Positions 7,322-12,914 of a stretch of 16,016 bases of DNA are shown piece by piece. Made by a program: the position numbers and the translations under genes. Origin of the DNA: Stenotrophomonas maltophilia (GTDB lineage: Bacteria; Pseudomonadota; Gammaproteobacteria; Xanthomonadales; Xanthomonadaceae); NCBI GenBank assembly GCA_002435595.1, contig DJBL01000108.1, forward strand, positions 1-16,016, read 5' to 3'. How positions within the stretch are numbered: position 1 is the first letter of the stretch; each line of letters starts with the position of its first letter. The notes beneath the pieces are model-generated. The model worked only from the letters and a program-made list of their open reading frames with translations. It ran no database searches and was not told where the DNA came from.

Positions 7322-8533
7322 ATGAGCGATGCCACCTCCGCCCCGCTGACCCAGCACTACGTTGAAGAACTGGAGGCGATCCGCGCCCAGGGCCTGTTCA
7401 AGTCCGAACGCATCATCACCAGCCCGCAGTCGGCTGAAATCACCCTCGACGATGGCCGCACGGTGCTCAATTTCTGCGCCAACAACTACCTGGGCCTGGC
7501 CGACCACCCGGACCTGATCCAGGCCGCCAAGGATGCGCTGGACAGCCACGGCTTCGGCATGGCCTCGGTGCGCTTCATCTGCGGCACCCAGGACCTGCAC
7601 AAGCAGCTGGAGGCACAGATCGCCGGCTTCTTCGGCAAGCAGGACACCATCCTGTACGCGGCCTGCTTCGATGCCAATGGCGGCCTGTTCGAGCCGCTGC
7701 TGGGCGAAAACGACGCCATCATTTCCGACGCGCTCAACCATGCCTCGATCATCGACGGCGTGCGCCTGTGCAAGGCCAAGCGCTTCCGCTACGCCAACTG
7801 CGACATGGCCGACCTGGAGGCCCAGCTGCAGGCCGCCGACGCCGCCGGCTGCAGGACCAAGCTGATCACCACCGACGGCGTGTTCTCGATGGACGGCTTC
7901 ATCGCCCCGCTGGACGAGATCACCGCGCTGGCCAGGAAGTACAACGCGCTGGTGCACATCGACGAATGCCATGCCACCGGCTTCCTTGGCGCCACCGGCC
8001 GCGGCTCGGCCGAGGTCAAGGGCGTGCTTGAGAAGATCGACATCATCACCGGCACCCTGGGCAAGGCCATGGGCGGCGCGCTGGGCGGCTTCACCTGCGC
8101 CAGCAGCGAGGTGATCGAACTGCTGCGCCAGCGCTCGCGCCCGTACCTGTTCTCCAACTCGCTGCCGCCGCACGTGGTTGCCGCCGGGATCAAGGCCTTC
8201 GAGATGCTGGCCGCCGCCGACGACCTGCGCAGCACCCTGGCCGAGAACACCGCCTACTTCCGCCAGAAGATGACCGCCGCCGGTTTCGACGTGAAGCCGG
8301 GCGTGCACCCGATCAGCCCGGTGATGCTCTACGACGCGCCGCTGGCGCAGAAGTTCGCCGAGCGTCTGCTGGAAGAAGGCATCTACGCGATCGGCTTCTT
8401 CTTCCCGGTGGTGCCCAAGGGCCAGGCACGCATCCGCACCCAGATCAGCGCCGCGCATACCCGCGCCCACCTGGATCGTGCCATCGACGCCTTCACCCGC
8501 ATCGGCCTCGAGCTGGGCGTGATCAAGGGCTGA
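7322..8533 (+). CDS. kbl: Glycine C-acetyltransferase (2-amino-3-ketobutyrate CoA ligase)
   Basis: This 403-residue PLP enzyme of the alpha-oxoamine synthase family cleaves 2-amino-3-ketobutyrate with CoA into glycine and acetyl-CoA, completing threonine degradation begun by Tdh. Visible features are NFCANNYLGLADHP near 50-63, GFGMASVRFICGTQ at 77-90, the PLP-contacting Asp/His segment HIDECHATGFLG (D214, H217) and the PLP lysine K248 in TGTLGKAMGGALGG. The C-terminal RIRTQISAAHT matches the family. The length is close to that of E. coli Kbl, with a few extra N-terminal residues. No strong ribosome binding site precedes the ATG. kbl is on the same strand as tdh but is separated from it by the oppositely oriented TorF-like gene, so it needs its own promoter. 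No terminator is obvious after the stop; a REP begins 12 bp later. Confidence 0.97.
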   Translation: MSDATSAPLTQHYVEELEAIRAQGLFKSERIITSPQSAEITLDDGRTVLNFCANNYLGLADHPDLIQAAKDALDSHGFGMASVRFICGTQDLHKQLEAQIAGFFGKQDTILYAACFDANGGLFEPLLGENDAIISDALNHASIIDGVRLCKAKRFRYANCDMADLEAQLQAADAAGCRTKLITTDGVFSMDGFIAPLDEITALARKYNALVHIDECHATGFLGATGRGSAEVKGVLEKIDIITGTLGKAMGGALGGFTCASSEVIELLRQRSRPYLFSNSLPPHVVAAGIKAFEMLAAADDLRSTLAENTAYFRQKMTAAGFDVKPGVHPISPVMLYDAPLAQKFAERLLEEGIYAIGFFFPVVPKGQARIRTQISAAHTRAHLDRAIDAFTRIGLELGVIKG

Positions 8534-8545
8534 GCGCACCGGCCG

Positions 8546-8569
8546 CAGCCGACCAACGGTCGGCTCTAC
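8546..8569 (-). repeat. GTAG REP element 1 of the array
   Basis: On the minus strand GTAGAG is followed by the CCGACC-GTT-GGTCGG stem-loop. It begins 12 bp after the kbl stop codon and could form a 3' mRNA hairpin for kbl. Confidence 0.85.
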
Positions 8570-8660
8570 CGTCGGTGCGGGTCATGCAGTTCCACGCACG
8601 CGTTACCGGGGGTGGCCCACCGTCGGTGCGGGTCATGCGCTCCCACGCGCGCGTTACTGG
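8570..8660 (+). repeat. Short-unit copies 1 and 2
   Basis: Copy 1 (8570-8620, 51 bp) and copy 2 (8621-8660, 40 bp) both start CGTCGGTGCGGGTCATGC and share a central CACGC-rich part and GTTAC. Copy 2 lacks the GGGGTGGCCCAC tail because a REP takes its place. Confidence 0.85.
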
Positions 8661-8684
8661 GTAGCGCCGACCGTTGGTCGGCTG
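8661..8684 (+). repeat. GTAG REP element 2 of the array
   Basis: GTAGCG is followed by the CCGACC-GTT-GGTCGG stem-loop. It forms an inverted pair with the REP at 8737-8760, a BIME-like arrangement with a hairpin linker between them. Confidence 0.85.
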
Positions 8685-8736
8685 CCCTTCGTCGCAGGGC
8701 CCTGAACATCCGACACAGCGGCACGCACGCGTGCCG

Positions 8737-8760
8737 CAGCCGACCAACCGTCGGCTCTAC
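8737..8760 (-). repeat. GTAG REP element 3 of the array
   Basis: This is the same minus-oriented REP as at 8546, with one base change in the right half (CCAACC for CCAACG at the loop edge) that weakens the stem. Confidence 0.8.
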
Positions 8761-8901
8761 CGTCGGTGCGGGTCATGCAGTTCCACACACGCGTTACCGG
8801 GGTGGCCCACCGTTGGTGCGGGTCATGCAATTCCACGCACGCGTTACCGGGGGTGGCCCACCGTTGGTGCGGGTCATGCGCTCCCACGCGCGCGTTACGG
8901 G
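8761..8901 (+). repeat. Short-unit copies 3, 4 and 5
   Basis: The copies are 8761-8810 (50 bp), 8811-8861 (51 bp) and 8862-8901 (40 bp). Copies 4 and 5 begin CGTTGGTG instead of CGTCGGTG. Copy 5 matches copy 2 and again ends at a plus-oriented REP. Confidence 0.85.
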
Positions 8902-8925
8902 GTAGCGCCGACCGTTGGTCGGCTG
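8902..8925 (+). repeat. GTAG REP element 4 of the array
   Basis: The sequence is identical to the REP at 8661-8684 and is followed by the same linker. It is the duplicated counterpart in block 2. Confidence 0.85.
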
Positions 8926-8977
8926 CCCTTCGTCGCAGGGCCCTGAACATCCGACACAGCGGCACGCACGCGTGCCG

Positions 8978-9000
8978 CAGCCGACCAACGGTCGGCCTAC
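8978..9000 (-). repeat. GTAG REP element 5 of the array
   Basis: A minus-oriented REP with an intact stem but one base missing between stem and GTAG head (GTAGG rather than GTAGAG). Confidence 0.8.
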
Positions 9001-9069
9001 CGTCGGTGCGGGTCATGCAACCCACGCGCGCACGTTACCGGGCGTAGGCCCGGCCGTCGGTGCGGGTTA
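9001..9069 (+). repeat. Short-unit copy 6 and truncated copy 7
   Basis: Copy 6 (9001-9054) is diverged and carries GTAGGCCC where other copies have GTGGCCC. Copy 7 is only CGTCGGTGCGGGTTA (9055-9069). Its last three bases are the stop codon of the minus-strand lipoprotein gene. Confidence 0.75.
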
Positions 9070-9408
9070 CTTCTTCTTTTTCTTCTTGTCCTTGGCCTGT
9101 TCCTTGCTGGCCACCACCACCGGCGCTGCCGGACGGGCCTGGCCGTTGCCCTTTGCCACGCGGATGCCGTTGGCCTTCATCCAGGCGTCGAACTCATCGG
9201 CGGACATCTTCTTGTCGCCGTTGCTCATCATGAAGCGGTAGCTGCCGCGGCCGTCCAGGTCCGGGGCGATGACGTCCACCACCTTGTCCTCGGCCGGCGC
9301 ATCGGCCTTGGCAGCGTGCTTGTGGCCACCACACGCGGTGAGCAGCGCGGCCGGCAGCAGCAGGCAGGCGGTGCGGAGGAACGGATGGGTGAGGCGGTTG
9401 GCGCGCAT
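9067..9408 (-). CDS. Small lipoprotein with EFDAWMKA module and lysine tail
   Basis: The 113-residue product begins with a lipoprotein signal peptide: basic MRANR, a hydrophobic core and the lipobox LTAC, so cysteine about 26 is the predicted lipidated residue. A charged linker follows (HKHAAKADAPAEDK). The module YRFMMSNGDKKMSADEFDAWMKANGIRVAK covers about residues 57-86. The protein ends in an Ala/Pro/Val stretch and KDKKKKKK. The start at 9408 has GGAGA about 7 nt upstream. The gene is 92 bp downstream of the pseudouridine synthase gene on the same strand and may be co-transcribed. The same module occurs in the protein encoded at 10357-10875. I do not recognise a functional family. The module resembles a degenerate EF-hand but lacks the first acidic ligand. 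The stop codon lies at the edge of the repeat array. Confidence 0.85.
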   Translation of the reverse strand: MRANRLTHPFLRTACLLLPAALLTACGGHKHAAKADAPAEDKVVDVIAPDLDGRGSYRFMMSNGDKKMSADEFDAWMKANGIRVAKGNGQARPAAPVVVASKEQAKDKKKKKK

Positions 9409-9471
9409 GGGGGAATCTCCCGGGAGTGAATGGAACGTCGGGTACAAGGCCATCCATTGCCCGGTTCGGTC

Positions 9472-9494
9472 GGCCTGCCACGCACGGGCAGGCC
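9472..9494. other. Hairpin just after the pseudouridine synthase gene
   Basis: Perfect arms GGCCTGCC (9472-9479) and GGCAGGCC (9487-9494) with a 7-nt loop begin 6 bp past the stop codon. There is no T-run, so it is a weak terminator or an mRNA-processing or stability structure at best. Confidence 0.5.
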
Positions 9495-9500
9495 ACAAGG

Positions 9501-10334
9501 TCACGGCGGGGCCGCGGCACCATCGGCCGCGGCGTACAGCAGTTCCAGGTCGTGTTGGCTCAGTTCGCGCCAGGCGCCCTTGCCCAGCGCACCCATCGGC
9601 AGGTGTCCGATGGCCACGCGCACCAGGCGCAGCACGTTGATGTCCAGCGCGCCGAGCAGGCGCCGGATGTGCCGGTTGCGGCCTTCGTCGAGCACCACTT
9701 CCAGCCAGGCGGTCTTGTCGCCGCTGCGCAGCAGCGTGGCCCGGCGCGCGCGCAGCATCTCGCCCTCCTCCACCACCCCGGTGCACAACGCCTGCAGTTG
9801 CGCGGCGTCAGGGACGGTGTCGATCTGCACGTGATAGGTCTTGTCCGGGCCGGTGGCGGGGTCGGTCAGGCGCGCGGCCCACTGCGGGTCGTTGCTGAAC
9901 AACAGCAGGCCTTCGCTGGCCTTGTCCAGCCGCCCGACCGGCGCGATCCATGGCAGGCCGGCCCCATCGAAGCAGCGGTAGACCGTGTCGCGCCCCTGCT
10001 CGTCCTGCGCGGTGGTGACCAACCCGCGTGGCTTGTTGAGCATCAGGTGGATACGCCGCGGGGCATCCAGCGGCTGTCCATCGACGCGCACGTGGTGGCG
10101 GCCGTCGAGGATGGGGAATTCGGGGTTGTTGATGACGCGGCCATCGACGGTGACCCGCCCCGCCTGGATCCAGCGCGCGGCCTCGGTACGCGAGCACAGC
10201 CCGGCCTTGGACAGCACCCGTGCCAGCCCGTGACGGGGCGCGCTCCCGGTGCGCGAGGGACTTGCCGGTGACGCACGCCGCTCGGGGCGGCGTGGTCGCG
10301 ATGCAGGCGCGGCAGGGGGCCGGCGTGTGCTCAT
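9501..10334 (-). CDS. S4-domain rRNA pseudouridine synthase (RsuA/RluB/RluE/RluF family)
   Basis: The 277-residue cytoplasmic enzyme isomerises a uridine in ribosomal RNA to pseudouridine. Residues 1-35 are a basic Arg/Pro/Ser/Ala-rich extension. An S4 RNA-binding domain spans about 36-85 (LARVLSKAGLCSRTEAARWI, then GRVTVDGRVI). The catalytic domain follows, with PVGRLDKASEGLLLFSNDP carrying the catalytic aspartate D137 and EGRNRHIRRLLGAL near the C-terminal part. The S4 domain plus these motifs place it in the RsuA/RluB/E/F branch. Which rRNA position it modifies cannot be decided here. The start codon lies 22 bp after the upstream gene's stop and has GGA 5 nt before it, so the two are probably in one operon. 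Confidence 0.93.
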   Translation of the reverse strand: MSTRRPPAAPASRPRRPERRASPASPSRTGSAPRHGLARVLSKAGLCSRTEAARWIQAGRVTVDGRVINNPEFPILDGRHHVRVDGQPLDAPRRIHLMLNKPRGLVTTAQDEQGRDTVYRCFDGAGLPWIAPVGRLDKASEGLLLFSNDPQWAARLTDPATGPDKTYHVQIDTVPDAAQLQALCTGVVEEGEMLRARRATLLRSGDKTAWLEVVLDEGRNRHIRRLLGALDINVLRLVRVAIGHLPMGALGKGAWRELSQHDLELLYAAADGAAAPP

Positions 10335-10356
10335 CGTGTTCCGCGCGGGGCGCGGC

Positions 10357-10875
10357 TTACTTCTTCTCGCCCGGCTTGGTCTCAGCCGGTGCTTCGGCCG
10401 CCGCGGGAGCGGCAGCGGGAACCGGACGCGCCTTGACCACGCGTACGCCGCGCGCCTTCATCCAGGCGTCGAATTCCTCGGCGGTCATGCGCTTGCCGTT
10501 CTGGCTCATGTCAAAGCGCCACGGCGTGTTGTCGAACTCGGTGGCGGGCTTGTACGCCGCCGGATCGTTGGCCTTGATCGCCGGCGCGCCAGGCATGGCC
10601 TTGGCGATGTTCTGGCAGCCATCGATGCGCAGGCGCTGCAGGACGCGGTCGAGCGACTGCTGCTGGTCGAAGTTGGAGGTCAGCACGCCGGCGGGCATGC
10701 CCAGCTGGACGTTGCGGATGTAGAGCTCTTCGGCGACCGGTGCGATGGCGGTGGCCGGCAGCGGCAGCGGCGAGGCGCTGATGGCATGCGCCGAGCAATC
10801 CACGGCTGCGTAGGCGGTGGGAACCAAGGCCAGGCCGAGCACGGCGGCCAGTGCGATACGCAGCATGGGATGCAT
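10357..10875 (-). CDS. Exported protein with DUF4124-like length and EFDAWMKA module, function unknown
   Basis: The 172-residue product starts with a signal peptide (hydrophobic LRIALAAVLGLALVPTAYA, predicted cut near residue 23). The middle part has two cysteines (C27 in VDCSAH and C87 in DGCQNI) that could form a disulfide, and the segment YIRNVQLGMPAGVLTSNFD. The C-terminal part, about residues 118-148, is WRFDMSQNGKRMTAEEFDAWMKARGVRVVK, closely similar to the module of the lipoprotein at 9067-9408. It ends in an Ala/Pro-rich tail and KPGEKK. The length comparison in the title is only loose and no family is claimed. The start at 10875 is the longest; the ATG at 10866 has GGA at a better distance and is equally plausible. 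The gene is first in the cluster with the pseudouridine synthase and lipoprotein genes. Confidence 0.82.
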   Translation of the reverse strand: MHPMLRIALAAVLGLALVPTAYAAVDCSAHAISASPLPLPATAIAPVAEELYIRNVQLGMPAGVLTSNFDQQQSLDRVLQRLRIDGCQNIAKAMPGAPAIKANDPAAYKPATEFDNTPWRFDMSQNGKRMTAEEFDAWMKARGVRVVKARPVPAAAPAAAEAPAETKPGEKK

Positions 10876-10899
10876 CCAGGGAAAAGGGGTGACGCGGCG

Positions 10900-10927
10900 A
10901 GTTTAACAGCGCCACAACGGCTTTCAA
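10900..10927 (-). promoter_or_regulatory. candidate promoter of the 10875-9067 gene cluster
   Basis: On the minus strand TTGAAA (10927-10922, five of six to the -35 consensus) is followed after 16 bp by TAAACT (10905-10900, four of six). The leader would be about 18 nt. The AT-rich stretch 10922-10985 lies just upstream and could be an UP-like region. Confidence 0.45.
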
Positions 10928-11039
10928 GATCCCACATTCAATGAATACGGCAACTTGTTGGATTTATTGTTGATTTCTTGATCAGGAGCGTGAGGCCAGG
11001 AGCAAGTGCGGAACCCATCATGTCCGCTTGTCCCGGGCT

Positions 11040-11145
11040 GGGCTGGTAGGGGTGGGGTTGCGGGACACGCCGTAAATCCATCCCTGGAGGCTCCGTCGCG
11101 CCATCCATGGCGCTCAGGGTCCCGCAACCCCACCCCTACCAGCCC
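11040..11145 (+). repeat. Structured inverted-repeat element, copy 1
   Basis: Perfect 27-bp outer arms (11040-11066 and 11119-11145; inner ends GCGGGAC and GTCCCGC) enclose a 52-nt core. The core has a 7-bp hairpin GCGCCAT-CC-ATGGCGC (11098-11113) preceded by GGCTCCGTC. A second copy lies inverted at 11239-11336. The element fills part of the 579-bp gap between the EFDAWMKA gene and ompA. Reading frames that cross it look like by-products of the repeat, not genes. Confidence 0.9.
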
Positions 11146-11238
11146 CCGACACTTGGCAGGTGCTCACAGGAAAAGCGAAACACGGCGCCCGGCTTTCGCT
11201 CCTCGCTCTTCATTGGCCACCGACCCATTGTCGAGGGA

Positions 11239-11336
11239 GGGGGTGTGTGGGTTCGCGGGACCCTGAGCCGCATGGATGCGGCGACGGAGCTTACATGGAC
11301 GTACTTGCAGCGTGTCCCGCGAACCCACACACCCCC
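11239..11336 (-). repeat. Structured inverted-repeat element, copy 2 (inverted)
   Basis: Perfect 23-bp outer arms (11239-11261 and 11314-11336) enclose a core of exactly 52 nt, as in copy 1. Read on the minus strand the core aligns with copy 1: both start ACG, share GCTCCGTCGC and CATCCATG and end GCTCAGG. The inner hairpin here is GCCGCAT-CC-ATGCGGC. Arms and hairpin differ from copy 1 but still pair perfectly. The 93 bp between the copies (11146-11238) holds only a weak 7-bp hairpin at 11174-11200. Confidence 0.9.
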
Positions 11337-11364
11337 GCCCACCCGGGAACCCGGCGGCAACGAC

Positions 11365-11385
11365 AGCTTTTAGCTTTTAGCTTTT
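11365..11385. repeat. Heptamer tandem repeat, three copies
   Basis: AGCTTTT is repeated three times without interruption, 20 bp beyond the ompA terminator on the ompA strand. It is a simple sequence repeat outside any gene. Confidence 0.85.
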
Positions 11386-11405
11386 GGAGAAAAACAGGCA
11401 AAAAA

Positions 11406-11428
11406 AGGGCCCGGCAATGCCGGGCCCT
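11406..11428 (-). terminator. Rho-independent terminator of ompA
   Basis: Arms AGGGCCCGGC (11406-11415) and GCCGGGCCCT (11419-11428) pair around AAT. On the minus strand the stem is followed by a T-run. It lies 26 bp after the ompA stop codon. Confidence 0.93.
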
Positions 11429-11454
11429 CTTCTGAAACTGTACTACCAGAAGGA

Positions 11455-12546
11455 TTAGTTCTGGACGTTCAGCTCGGTACGACGGTTCTTTGCACGACCT
11501 TCCGGGTTGTCCGAACCATCCGGGTTGGTGTTCGGAGCAATCGGACGGCTCTCGCCGTAGCCGATCGGACCCACCAGACGCGAAGCGGACACGCCGTTCT
11601 TGGTCAGGTAGTCATACACGGTGGTGGCGCGACGCTCCGACAGCTTCTGGTTGTAAGCGTCGGTACCCTTCGAGTCGGTGTGACCGGCAACTTCAACGCG
11701 CAGATCCGGGTAACGCTTCAGGATCTCGGTGGCTTCGCTCAGGATCGCCACGGCGTCCGGACGCAGGGTCGCCTTGTCGAAGTCGAAGTTCACACCCTTC
11801 AGGTCGATCGAGACCGGGACCGGGCAACCGTCCGGACCGATGGTCTGACCCGGCTGCGAATCCGGGCACTTGTCGTCGCAGTTGTTGACGCCGTCGCCGT
11901 CGTCATCCAGGTCTGCGCAGCTCGGAGCCACCGGAGCCGGGGCAACCACAGCAGCGGTCGGGGCCGGGCCCAGCGGGATCACGACGCCGACCGAAGCCAG
12001 CACGTCGCCGAACCAGCTCTCGTCCGGAGCGGAGATGCTCTGATCGTCGAAATCAGCGCGGTAGGCCACTTCGGCGCGAACAGCAACGCGCTTTTCGAAG
12101 GTGGTCTGCAGGCCGACGCCGACCTTGGCAGCCAGGTTGCCGTCCTTGCGCTCACGCGGACCGTTCAGGTTCAGCGAGTTGTACTCTTCTTCCGACTTCT
12201 GGTAGCCCAGGCCCATCAGGACGTAGGGGTTCCAGCCGCGGCCTTCGGAGATGAAGTGGCGACGCAGGTCCAGCGAGACGCCGTACTGGCTCCAGTTCAG
12301 ATCCTGGTTGGCATCGAAGTTCGGGTTCTGGTAGTTCAGCTCGCCATCCAGCGACCAGTTGGGGCTGATGAACTTACCGAGGCCCAGGGTCACGAACGGA
12401 GCGTCGTTGGTCAGACGGTCGCTATCCTGGAAGTTGAAGCCGGCCGAACCGGTCAGGTACCAGCGGTCATCAAAATCCTGCGCCGATGCAGCCTGGGCGA
12501 AAGCCAGACCGCCCAGCAGCGCGGCAGTAAGGATCTTCTTGTTCAT
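11455..12546 (-). CDS. ompA: OmpA family outer-membrane protein
   Basis: The 363-residue product has a signal peptide ending ASA at 22. A beta-barrel of about 28-195 follows (WYLTGSAGFNF at its start, VRAEVAYRADF and VLASVGVVIPLG at its end). A Pro/Ala/Val hinge (APTAAVVAPAPVAPS) leads to an acidic thrombospondin-type-3 repeat, DLDDDGDGVNNCDDKCPDS, predicted to bind calcium and containing cysteines likely to pair. Residues 245-363 are an OmpA-like peptidoglycan-binding domain with NFDFDKATLRPDA, VEVAGHTDSKG and NQKLSERRATTVYDYL. This is the OprF-like architecture: an envelope anchor joining outer membrane to cell wall. The ATG at 12546 has AGGAG about 10 nt upstream. The gene is monocistronic, with its own terminator and a long upstream region. 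Codon choice looks more uniform than in neighbours (many GTA, GCA and CAG codons), consistent with high expression. Confidence 0.96.
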   Translation of the reverse strand: MNKKILTAALLGGLAFAQAASAQDFDDRWYLTGSAGFNFQDSDRLTNDAPFVTLGLGKFISPNWSLDGELNYQNPNFDANQDLNWSQYGVSLDLRRHFISEGRGWNPYVLMGLGYQKSEEEYNSLNLNGPRERKDGNLAAKVGVGLQTTFEKRVAVRAEVAYRADFDDQSISAPDESWFGDVLASVGVVIPLGPAPTAAVVAPAPVAPSCADLDDDGDGVNNCDDKCPDSQPGQTIGPDGCPVPVSIDLKGVNFDFDKATLRPDAVAILSEATEILKRYPDLRVEVAGHTDSKGTDAYNQKLSERRATTVYDYLTKNGVSASRLVGPIGYGESRPIAPNTNPDGSDNPEGRAKNRRTELNVQN

Positions 12547-12646
12547 TGAGTACAGCTCCTATTTCGGGGGTATGAAACCGGTAGAGGCATGGGCCAGCAC
12601 CTGCGTCGTTTTCAGACTGCCGATTCAGCACGCCACCGCCGCGAAC

Positions 12647-12652
12647 ATTATG
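12647..12652 (-). promoter_or_regulatory. candidate -10 box of ompA
   Basis: The minus strand reads CATAAT, five of six matches to the consensus, giving an mRNA leader of about 95 nt. A possible TTAACA -35 lies at a wide 19-bp spacing. The leader contains no riboswitch-like fold that I can recognise. Confidence 0.35.
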
Positions 12653-12670
12653 CTCAGGAGGGTGAAGGTG

Positions 12671-12691
12671 ATGTTAACAGTCCCGTAACAT
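12671..12691. promoter_or_regulatory. Inverted repeat in the ompA upstream region, candidate operator
   Basis: Arms ATGTTA (12671-12676) and TAACAT (12686-12691) are separated by 9 bp. The site overlaps the presumed -35 of ompA, a typical position for a regulator. Between it and the next promoter (12692-12881) I see no gene or further structure. Confidence 0.35.
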
Positions 12692-12881
12692 GTGAAGACG
12701 ACTGCCAGACCTCTACCCGGCCCAGCTGGTGGCACCCTATACAGGTTGATGAAATTGCGCAAGACCCAGCAACGACAAGGGTTTTGGCAGCACCGCAGAC
12801 CGCTCCACCGCGCACGCCATTATTCTGCGGGCACCAGGACACGGCGTGATTCAGCGCAGGAACAGCACGCGCCCACCGCCG

Positions 12882-12887
12882 TATGAT
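12882..12887 (+). promoter_or_regulatory. candidate -10 box of the alcohol dehydrogenase gene
   Basis: TATGAT, five of six matches, lies 27 bp before the start codon. The -35 hexamer (GGAACA) is weak. Confidence 0.35.
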
Positions 12888-12914
12888 GAAGACCAATCCA
12901 GCTCGGGAGCGGCC

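Larger units (their letters stand above)
8542..9066. repeat. Nested tandem repeat array built from REPs and a short unit
   Basis: Three copies of a composite block lie head to tail: 8542-8732 (191 bp), 8733-8973 (241 bp) and a partial third from 8974. Copy 2 is 50 bp longer because it has one more copy of the short unit starting CGTCGGTGCGGG. Each block has a minus-oriented REP, one or two long units, one short unit, a plus-oriented REP and a linker with a hairpin of arms GCGGCACGC and GCGTGCCGC (8718-8737, again at 8959-8978). The segments from 8661 and 8902 are nearly identical for over 110 bp, differing only within the REP stem, so the duplication looks recent. The whole 533-bp gap between kbl and the lipoprotein gene is repeat. 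No credible gene is seen in it. Confidence 0.9.

Noticed and set aside
8523..9047. Several overlapping reading frames of 60-120 codons on both strands in the repeat array
   Set aside because: They arise from repeated GC-rich sequence, have no start signals, and show the same peptide repeats in every frame.
8542..9066. Regularly spaced repeats that could be read as a CRISPR array
   Set aside because: The repeated units abut each other, the sequences between REPs are themselves repeats rather than unique spacers, and no cas gene is present.
9186..9240. EF-hand calcium-binding loop in the lipoprotein (SNGDKKMSADEF)
   Set aside because: Aligned on the final glutamate, the first position is methionine instead of aspartate and the glycine at position six is lysine. 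The related module at 10357-10875 is even less like an EF-hand.
11040..11145. Transcription terminator for ompA or the neighbouring cluster
   Set aside because: The arms are far apart (52 nt) with no T-run after either end, and ompA already has a strong terminator at 11406-11428.
11040..11336. Composite transposon bounded by the two inverted elements
   Set aside because: The 93 bp between them holds no gene and no target-site duplication is seen at the outer ends.
10924..11435. Short reading frames rich in Pro, Arg and His crossing the inverted-repeat elements
   Set aside because: The peptides follow the repeat structure (similar GWRDGA- and ACPA-like strings in both copies), which is typical of mis-called repeats, and no ribosome binding site is present.
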